Origin: Chloroflexota bacterium
Lineage (GTDB): Bacteria > Chloroflexota > Ktedonobacteria > Ktedonobacterales > Ktedonobacteraceae
Assembly: GCA_005881295.1 (NCBI GenBank)
Contig: VBHS01000125.1
Location: 1-8,208 of the forward strand
DNA: 8,208 bases
Direction: 5' to 3'
Positions 1 through 5,301 of the stretch are shown here, piece by piece. The notes under the pieces were generated by a model, which worked only from the letters and a program-made list of their open reading frames with translations, was not told where the DNA came from and did no database searches. Position 1 is the stretch's first letter; the number at the start of each line of letters is the position of its first letter. The translations under genes and the position numbers were made by a program.

Positions 1-17
1 CGACTTTGCAACAGCCC
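1..17. mobile_element. possible right terminal inverted repeat of an insertion sequence lying left of the window
   Basis: Read on the minus strand, bases 3-17 give GGGCTGTTGCAAAGT. From memory this resembles the tips of several insertion-sequence families, for example the IS6/IS26-type end GGCACTGTTGCAAA. The orientation would fit the right tip of an element whose body lies before base 1. No transposase or second end is visible, so this rests only on motif resemblance at the window edge. The rest of the 1-123 stretch, downstream of the permease stop codon, shows no gene and no convincing terminator, only a weak six-base inverted repeat (GGAGTG at 26-31, CACTCC at 46-51). Confidence 0.25.
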
Positions 18-123
18 TGGCCTGGGGAGTGAATTTCCTCACCCACACTCCAAATAAGGAACGGCTTTTCATCGCATCCCGAATATATCTCTTACTTACA
101 TACTACTTGTGTTAGCTTTTTCG

Positions 124-2160
124 CTACCACTGTTTGAGCATATGGGCTACTTTGCCGCTCGGGGTAAGTTCGTAGCGGATACGATCAGGGTTGACATCCT
201 CAAACTCCGGAGCAATGTTGGCCGCAACTACGATGTCACGAGGATGAACGGCTTGCCAGACGCGCGATACCACTCCTGGTGCATTTTGCCGGTAGATGTA
301 CCTGCGAGGAATCTTAGCTCTTTGTGCCAGGCTTTCGGCTTTGCTAAAGTATTCTTTGGCTTGCATATCATCTAAGTACGGGTCAACTACCTCAAATATA
401 CTGGGTGCCCGGCTTGTTTGCGGTTTCTTATCGTTTACATAAAGAAACACGACAGGATGTCCTTCGGCGTTATTGATAGCTGTTCGTATCACCGCATCGT
501 TATGCCCGTTACTGCCGGTAAGCACTGCCAGTACAGAGCCTGGTAATCTTCCCTCGACGCCCGTAATCATGACAGGGATCCGTCCTCGGCGTTTATGGCC
601 CATATAGTTGAGGTAGGCTACCAACATTCCAGCACTCGCCACTGTGCCGCCAAATACTGTGGCAAGCGGTTTAGCCACCAGGTTGGTTGACCAGGCGATC
701 ATCACGAGCACTGTTGTCAGGATACCAAGGTAGAAATCGATGGTAGACCACAGGCTAATCTTCGGCTGATTGACCTGATTGGAAGGTGTGGTAGTAGGGG
801 CGCCTTCTGTCCTTGATATCCCTGCAAGAGCGTCTCGATTGAATCCATCTTGCTCACGGGTAGATGACGAATCTGCTTCGGTCTCGAGTTGATTGCCTGC
901 CGGTAAGGGTTCATGCCCATTCCCTGGTTGTGCTCCTGCAGGTTGGTATCTTTTAGCTCGTATTGCTCTTCGTTCCCGGTAGCGTACAAGATCCAGGCCC
1001 AGGCATGTCAGGGTAAAGGCTCCCAACAAGCCAAACGCGTACATATCCCCGAGGATAATGATGTCCCCCTTGACCAGGATGAGTACTGCGATGGGAACAA
1101 AGGTGGCCAGGGCTATCGAATAGTGAGGTGTGCCACGCAACTTGTTGCGCTGCAGAACAAAAGCAGGAAAAAACTCCATCCGGGAAAGCGCCATAAATAC
1201 GTGATAGGATCCGATGATAGCCGTATTGCTGGCAAAAACCAGGAGTGCGCTGGCGCTAATGGCTACCTCTGTCTGTAAAATGATATTGCCCCAATGCCCG
1301 GCGAGCAGTGAAATCAGTTGGCTGTTCTTTAAGGGGTCGGCAGCTTCTTGTGGCTGTAACAGCGTTGAAAGCATTGTCAATAGAGGGCTTGTCAACCCGA
1401 TCGTCAGCACTACGAGCAAGAGCGCCATCCCGGCCACCTTCTTGCGCGGTGTTTTCATGACCGGAGAGAGCTGCGAAATGCTTTCGAGGCCTGAGAAAGC
1501 CAGGAAGGATCCTGCAAAGCCGATAAGGATAGAGATCGGTGTGAGCGTGTGATTGGAAAACATGTCCGGGATGAGCGCGAAAAAGGCCGGGAGCGAAATA
1601 TGGGTAAAGACTGTCACAAGAATGGCAATATCACTGAGAAAGGCGATGACTGCTCCTACTAAGCTCACCTTTGCGCTCTCGCTGATGCCCACCCAGTTCA
1701 GAATGCCCAGTAAAATAAGCACACCAACGGTAATCCATAAAGCGAACGGGGGGCCGATGGCCGGAGCAACCACACTCAGGTAGAAGATACCCGAGAGGCA
1801 ACTGATGGCGGCAGTGAGAAAGTAATCCACCAGGATGAACATCCCACCCAGCGCTCCAACCCAATGATTGATGGCCTGCGCGGCCACTGTCACGACGCCG
1901 CCACCTTGAGGGAAGCGGTACGTCACCTCCGCGTATTTCAATGTCAATAAGACAAATACCGACATTGTTAAAAAGACAAAGAAACCAGCTGCTGGCCCAA
2001 CAGTACCGTAAAGGATGCCGGGTACGTAATAGACAGATGTACCAATATCAGCAAAGACGACTGCCCAGCAGAGAAGAGGTCCGAGTAAATTTTTGTTCTG
2101 GCTATGCTCATCTCCATGCGCTTGATTTTGCGTATCTGATGTCGCCGCTTCCTGTGTCAT
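124..2160 (-). CDS. APC-superfamily permease with C-terminal universal-stress-protein-like domain
   Basis: This is a 678-residue integral membrane transporter of the amino acid/polyamine/organocation (APC) superfamily; the substrate cannot be told. About ten hydrophobic helices span residues 24-393. TM1 carries ADIGTSVYYVPG, TM2 begins after FPQGGG, and TM6 is followed by SGLESISQLSPVMKTPRK, matching the APC signature of a small-residue/Glu stretch then a basic loop. A polar, Pro/Gln/Ser/Thr-rich loop (about 394-473) then precedes two more helices (about 474-492 and 497-520). Residues 526-678 are soluble and alpha/beta in pattern (SVLAVLTGS, PVVFLYVND, RDIVVAAN), resembling a cytoplasmic universal-stress-protein-like domain as known in other APC-Usp fusions. 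The start chosen is ATG at 2160, with AAGGA 12 bases upstream. A GTG at 2196 would add 12 residues but has no ribosome-binding site. The DIGTS motif in TM1 also recalls KUP potassium transporters, so cation transport is a less likely alternative. The gene is divergent from the nitrilase-like gene. Confidence 0.88.
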   Translation of the reverse strand: MTQEAATSDTQNQAHGDEHSQNKNLLGPLLCWAVVFADIGTSVYYVPGILYGTVGPAAGFFVFLTMSVFVLLTLKYAEVTYRFPQGGGVVTVAAQAINHWVGALGGMFILVDYFLTAAISCLSGIFYLSVVAPAIGPPFALWITVGVLILLGILNWVGISESAKVSLVGAVIAFLSDIAILVTVFTHISLPAFFALIPDMFSNHTLTPISILIGFAGSFLAFSGLESISQLSPVMKTPRKKVAGMALLLVVLTIGLTSPLLTMLSTLLQPQEAADPLKNSQLISLLAGHWGNIILQTEVAISASALLVFASNTAIIGSYHVFMALSRMEFFPAFVLQRNKLRGTPHYSIALATFVPIAVLILVKGDIIILGDMYAFGLLGAFTLTCLGLDLVRYRERRAIRAKRYQPAGAQPGNGHEPLPAGNQLETEADSSSTREQDGFNRDALAGISRTEGAPTTTPSNQVNQPKISLWSTIDFYLGILTTVLVMIAWSTNLVAKPLATVFGGTVASAGMLVAYLNYMGHKRRGRIPVMITGVEGRLPGSVLAVLTGSNGHNDAVIRTAINNAEGHPVVFLYVNDKKPQTSRAPSIFEVVDPYLDDMQAKEYFSKAESLAQRAKIPRRYIYRQNAPGVVSRVWQAVHPRDIVVAANIAPEFEDVNPDRIRYELTPSGKVAHMLKQW

Positions 2161-2172
2161 AGTGTGTATTAT

Positions 2173-2177
2173 TCCTT
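2173..2177 (-). promoter_or_regulatory. candidate ribosome-binding site of the permease gene
   Basis: AAGGA on the minus strand lies 12 bases before the ATG at 2160. The spacing is longer than ideal. It still favours that ATG over the GTG at 2196, which has no purine-rich element in front. Confidence 0.4.
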
Positions 2178-2244
2178 GGTAAGGAAAGGTATTCACCGAG
2201 CAGTTCTTGCTGCCCTATAACTTATATACAAAGCAGCACCTGAT

Positions 2245-2273
2245 TTGTACATAGTGTAGCATAGCGACATAGT
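2245..2273 (+). promoter_or_regulatory. candidate promoter for the nitrilase-like gene
   Basis: On the plus strand, TTGTAC (2245-2250) is followed after 17 bases by CATAGT (2268-2273), with four of six matches to the -10 consensus. The start would fall near 2280, giving a leader of roughly 130 bases before the chosen ATG at 2414. The -35 box is the same hexamer as that of the opposing promoter. Together they form an inverted repeat, TTGTAC to GTACAA, across 2245-2281. No other feature was found in 2282-2402. Confidence 0.35.
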
Positions 2274-2281
2274 TAGTACAA
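2253..2281 (-). promoter_or_regulatory. candidate promoter for the permease gene
   Basis: On the minus strand, TTGTAC (2276-2281) is followed after exactly 17 bases by TACACT (2253-2258), a plausible sigma-70-type -35/-10 pair. Transcription would start near 2246, leaving a leader of about 85 bases before the ATG. It overlaps the candidate promoter for the divergent gene, so the two could compete for polymerase. The call rests on consensus match and spacing only. Confidence 0.4.
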
Positions 2282-2402
2282 GCGAAAAAGGTTATCCCGA
2301 AGACCTGACCATTTCCAAAATGCTTGTCATCCATGTTAGACTTGTCTCTGGATACAGGGTGGTGGAGAGAAGTTTTTCATCAATCTGGACATGTTTACCA
2401 GT

Positions 2403-2407
2403 GGGAG
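2403..2407 (+). promoter_or_regulatory. ribosome-binding site fixing the start of the nitrilase-like gene
   Basis: GGGAG sits six bases before ATG 2414. It is the only good Shine-Dalgarno match near the possible starts. The in-frame TTG at 2324 and ATG at 2333 have none. The sequence between 2324 and 2413 would add 30 residues with no resemblance to the nitrilase N-terminus. Confidence 0.7.
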
Positions 2408-2413
2408 TTTCTC

Positions 2414-3637
2414 ATGAATATCCATGAAACTCAGCAATGTACTGAAATACGACCAGCGCGATTGATCGCTGTGGGGAACCAGATTCATCTGCAGGCTGCG
2501 GTGACGGAACATAGTTTCTCAGCAGAGTTAGAACGTATTGTAAATCTGGCAGTACCGCATTTAGCAATAGATCGACCGAACCTTGTTGCTTTAGGGGAGT
2601 TTTTGGGCCTGCCGCTGGCAATTACCGGTAGGCGAGGCTATTTATCACGGCATATGCATACCGCAAATGTGGCTATAAGTATGCTGGCTTTAGGGTATAC
2701 GCGTCGTATGCTTCATTATCGCCGTCTCTATCCAGGTATTTCTCTGGTTCGATCACTGTTCCTTTCATTGTCGGACGTGTTGTATCGCCCATTCGAATCG
2801 ACATTGAGCCGGGTAGCAGCTAAGCATTCAATCTATCTATCGGCAACCACGGTAACTCCTCATGTGCTTTGTTCTACGTCCACGGCGGATATCAACCGCT
2901 TCGGACGGCGAAATTCTGGGAAAGTGTATCTTCCCGATGGCCCTGGTTTGTATAATACCAGTTTTTTATGGGGGCCCGATGGCCAACTTATTGGTACGAC
3001 TGAAAAGGTATATCTGGCGGACAGTGAGAAGGCAACGTTTGATCTTACACCAGGGGAGCTGGATAGCGTTCAAGCCTTTGAGACTGAAATCGGTAAGATT
3101 GGTATGGCGATTAGCCTGGATGCATTTGCACCGGAATATCTGCAAAAATTGGATAGTCTGGGCGCCAGTATCGTTATTCAGAATGATGCCAGGGACCTGC
3201 CGTGGGCGGGTCCTTCCAGAACATGTGAATGGCAACCGCAGGAACAGCTCAATTCGGTGCTTGGCTCGCTCCAGGATGATTACCCTCACCTCTCTTTTAA
3301 TATTTGCCCGATGCAGGTAGGGAATTTCTTTGATGTTACTTTCGATGGACAGTCAACTATTACCAGAAAGAGTGATAACGAACCTGACCCATACTGCAAC
3401 TTTGTTGGTAATAACGGTTTCGTCCACACCATGACAGGGAAGGCTATGAAGGGTGATATCCTGGCTATCTCACCATGGGTTGAGGAAGACCTGATAAAAA
3501 GTAAGGCAAAGATAGCGCTTGCTGAGCGACGTAGCGCCCTTGAACAAGTCGCGCGACAGCTTTTACCGGGCGGCGCTCGCGCCAATCAATACTCAGAATC
3601 GGTGATTTGGGCAGATGTTGATGTTCCTGTTTGGTAG
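2414..3637 (+). CDS. nitrilase-fold (carbon-nitrogen hydrolase superfamily) protein with Ser in place of the catalytic Cys
   Basis: This is a 407-residue soluble protein. Nitrilase-superfamily enzymes cleave nitriles, amides or carbamoyl groups with a Glu-Lys-Cys triad. Here the Glu block is LVALGEFLGLP (Glu62) and the Lys block is GTTEKVYLADSE (Lys198), followed by a PGE at 213-215. The nucleophile block is GMAISLDAFAPEY, which aligns with the usual G-x-x-I-C-Y-D-x-x-F-P-E pattern but places Ser234 (codon AGC, 3113-3115) where Cys belongs. The 36-residue gap from Lys198 to Ser234 is what active enzymes show, so the alignment is firm. About 78 residues separate Glu62 from the next strand (IYLSATTV), more than usual, which suggests an inserted helical segment. 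No signal peptide or membrane segment is seen. The protein may be a pseudoenzyme with a binding or scaffold role, or may use Ser chemistry; the substrate is unknown. It stands between a divergent promoter region and a 248-base gap before the AAA+ gene. Confidence 0.75.
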   Translation: MNIHETQQCTEIRPARLIAVGNQIHLQAAVTEHSFSAELERIVNLAVPHLAIDRPNLVALGEFLGLPLAITGRRGYLSRHMHTANVAISMLALGYTRRMLHYRRLYPGISLVRSLFLSLSDVLYRPFESTLSRVAAKHSIYLSATTVTPHVLCSTSTADINRFGRRNSGKVYLPDGPGLYNTSFLWGPDGQLIGTTEKVYLADSEKATFDLTPGELDSVQAFETEIGKIGMAISLDAFAPEYLQKLDSLGASIVIQNDARDLPWAGPSRTCEWQPQEQLNSVLGSLQDDYPHLSFNICPMQVGNFFDVTFDGQSTITRKSDNEPDPYCNFVGNNGFVHTMTGKAMKGDILAISPWVEEDLIKSKAKIALAERRSALEQVARQLLPGGARANQYSESVIWADVDVPVW

Positions 3638-3646
3638 AAACATCAA
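3618..3646. repeat. inverted repeat spanning the stop codon of the nitrilase-like gene
   Basis: TTGATGTT (3618-3625) is the exact reverse complement of AACATCAA (3639-3646), with a 13-base loop containing the TAG stop. The stem is A/T-rich and no T-run follows, so it does not qualify as an intrinsic terminator. It might be a weak mRNA 3'-end structure or chance. Confidence 0.3.
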
Positions 3647-3655
3647 TACCCGCTT

Positions 3656-3761
3656 CCATTGACTGCTTTTGCGTTTTCTTGCTTGAAGCTTGTCGCTCAG
3701 GGACTTCTGCGGGCGATTGTTGATCTGCCATTGACTGCTCTTGCGTTTTCTTGCTTGAAGC
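3656..3761. repeat. 34-base direct repeat, two copies 72 bases apart
   Basis: Copy 1 (3656-3689) and copy 2 (3728-3761) start CCATTGACTGC and end TTCTTGCTTGAAGC, with one mismatch (T or C at the eighth base after CCATT). The 72-base offset is 24 codons and about seven helical turns. The sequence between copies is unrelated to what follows copy 2, so this is a partial duplication rather than a tandem array. It lies in the gap before the AAA+ gene. Read on the minus strand it gives a repeated ASSKKTQ-type peptide, but no supported gene exists there. Confidence 0.85.
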
Positions 3762-3769
3762 GGTAGAAT
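3741..3769 (+). promoter_or_regulatory. candidate promoter of the AAA+/VWA operon
   Basis: TTGCGT (3741-3746) and TAGAAT (3764-3769) are separated by 17 bases. The -10 box matches the consensus at five of six positions; the -35 box is weak. The -35 box lies inside copy 2 of the direct repeat. Transcription from here would leave about 110 bases of leader before the ATG at 3886. No clear terminator was found between the upstream gene and this point, so read-through is possible. Confidence 0.35.
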
Positions 3770-3885
3770 CAAGTTGGTTCCACACATTGATGGTACAGTG
3801 GGATTATGTCGGATTGGTTGTTTGTCCCCTTTCCCGAACATGCATTCCATGTATCCAGGCCCCAAGAAAGGTAGCACAAAACTGA

Positions 3886-5289
3886 ATGACCATTACAACT
3901 CGTCCACGCACTATTGGTGAGTTGCGTGAAAGTGGATATAGGTTACTTCCTGTCAAAGAAGAGTTGCGGAAAAATCTCATCCAGAAGATACGTAGAGGCG
4001 AAGAGCTGTTCCCTGGAATTATCGGCTATGAAGAGACAGTTATTCCACAGATAGAAAACGCTATTCTCTCCGGCCAGGACATTATCTTTCTAGGTGAACG
4101 TGGCCAGGCAAAGACACGTATGGCGCGTAATCTTGTAAATCTGTTAGATGAAGTCGTGCCGGTCATTGCTGGCTGCGAGATAAATGACAATCCCTATGAG
4201 CCTATCTGTAAGGCATGCCGTGATAGGGTAGAGGAACGTGGCGATGACGTTGAGATTGCCTGGTTGCCTCGCGATAAGCGTTACGGCGAGAAGCTGGCGA
4301 CACCTGATATCACCATCTCTGATCTCGTCGGCGAGGTTGATCCCGTTCGTGTCGCAGAGGGTCGCTATCTCTCGGACGAGCTGACGATTCACTATGGCAT
4401 GATTCCACGGACAAACCGTGGGATTTTCTGCATCAACGAACTGCCAGATCTGGCTGAACGTATTCAGGTAGGCCTGCTGAACATCATGGAAGAGCGCGAT
4501 GTACAGATTCGTGGCTATAAAATTCGCCTGCCACTGGATGTATATGTCGTCGCCAGCGCCAACCCCGAAGACTATACCAACCGTGGACGTATCATTACGC
4601 CGCTCAAAGACCGTGTAGGTTCTGAAATTCGCACCCATTATCCACGTACTGTGGAGCATGAGATCCAGATCATGGAATCCGAAAGCAATCACTTTATCAC
4701 TGAGGGATTAGAAATCATTTTCCCGCAGTTTATGAAAGAAATCATTGCTGAGATTACCCAACTGGCCAGGCGTAGCAACGATATCAGTCAGCGTTCGGGC
4801 GTTAGCGTGCGTGTCTCCATTTCGAACTTTGAGAATGTGCTCAGCAGTGCCAGTCGTCGCGCTTTGCGGCTCAAAGAGCGCTACGTGGCACCGCGGATCA
4901 GCGATCTGTCTGCTATATTCGCCTCCACCTCTGGCAAGATTGAGCTTGATACTGTCGGTGATATCAAAGAAGAACGTGTTGTACAGAAGCTTATCAACGC
5001 AGCAGTACTCAGCGTCTTTGGCGATTACTTTGAGAACCGTGAATTTGAGCAACTGGTCGCAGGGTTTGAACGCGGTTTAAGCGTGCATGTGGGTGACGAT
5101 ATGCCATCCATGGAGTACGTGAACCAGCTTTCGAAGGTAGGCGGTTTGAGCAAAGCCATCGATAAATTGAACGGACGCGGTAGCCCTGCCAGTATTGCGT
5201 CAAGTATTGAATTTATTCTCGAAGGTCTACACCTGAACCGGCGTCTTAATAAGGATGAAGTCAGAGGTAAGATACGCTATCGACGCTAA
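3886..5289 (+). CDS. MoxR/magnesium-chelatase-I-like AAA+ ATPase
   Basis: This is a 467-residue cytoplasmic AAA+ ATPase of the magnesium chelatase subunit I/MoxR group. Walker A is GERGQAKT (70-77). The Walker B region is GIFCINELPDLAERIQ (179-194), where Asn184 replaces the usual Asp and Glu185 is kept. Sensor I follows at SANPEDYTNRGR (224-235), then a probable arginine finger in LKDRVGSEIRTHYP (240-253). Residues 97-111 contain Cys97, Cys108 and Cys111 in a C-x10-C-x2-C spacing that may bind a metal. A helical lid fills the C-terminus. Such ATPases form hexamers that work with a VWA partner to insert metals or activate enzyme complexes, and the next gene encodes that partner 12 bases downstream. 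There is no BchH/ChlH homologue or other pigment gene in view, so a role in chlorophyll synthesis is not supported. From memory, actinobacterial pairs annotated 'possible magnesium chelatase' plus a VWA protein look alike. The ribosome-binding site is weak (AAAGG, about 14 bases upstream). Confidence 0.9.
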   Translation: MTITTRPRTIGELRESGYRLLPVKEELRKNLIQKIRRGEELFPGIIGYEETVIPQIENAILSGQDIIFLGERGQAKTRMARNLVNLLDEVVPVIAGCEINDNPYEPICKACRDRVEERGDDVEIAWLPRDKRYGEKLATPDITISDLVGEVDPVRVAEGRYLSDELTIHYGMIPRTNRGIFCINELPDLAERIQVGLLNIMEERDVQIRGYKIRLPLDVYVVASANPEDYTNRGRIITPLKDRVGSEIRTHYPRTVEHEIQIMESESNHFITEGLEIIFPQFMKEIIAEITQLARRSNDISQRSGVSVRVSISNFENVLSSASRRALRLKERYVAPRISDLSAIFASTSGKIELDTVGDIKEERVVQKLINAAVLSVFGDYFENREFEQLVAGFERGLSVHVGDDMPSMEYVNQLSKVGGLSKAIDKLNGRGSPASIASSIEFILEGLHLNRRLNKDEVRGKIRYRR

Positions 5290-5293
5290 AGGA
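5288..5293 (+). promoter_or_regulatory. ribosome-binding site of the VWA gene, overlapping the AAA+ stop
   Basis: AAAGGA starts inside the TAA stop (5287-5289) of the AAA+ gene and lies eight bases before ATG 5302. This arrangement implies translational coupling and roughly matched synthesis of the two proteins. Confidence 0.7.
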
Positions 5294-5301
5294 ACACTGC
5301 C

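Noticed and set aside
2324..2413. Longer N-terminus of the nitrilase-like protein from TTG 2324 or ATG 2333
   Set aside because: There is no ribosome-binding site and no family-like sequence, while ATG 2414 has GGGAG at ideal spacing.
3656..3761. Direct repeat as a CRISPR array
   Set aside because: There are only two copies, no further spacer-repeat units and no cas genes in view.
3465..3785. Minus-strand 106-residue frame containing a repeated ASSKKTQ-type peptide
   Set aside because: It overlaps the end of the nitrilase-like gene, the repeat is explained by the DNA direct repeat whose offset is a multiple of three, and no start signal is visible.
4144..4692. 182-residue open frame antisense to the AAA+ gene
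   Set aside because: It mirrors codons of a strongly recognised ATPase gene, has no family resemblance and no ribosome-binding site support.
3886..5289. Chlorophyll-pathway magnesium chelatase subunit I
   Set aside because: There is no BchH or other pigment gene in view, and the NELPDL Walker B form and Cys insertion differ from true BchI/ChlI.
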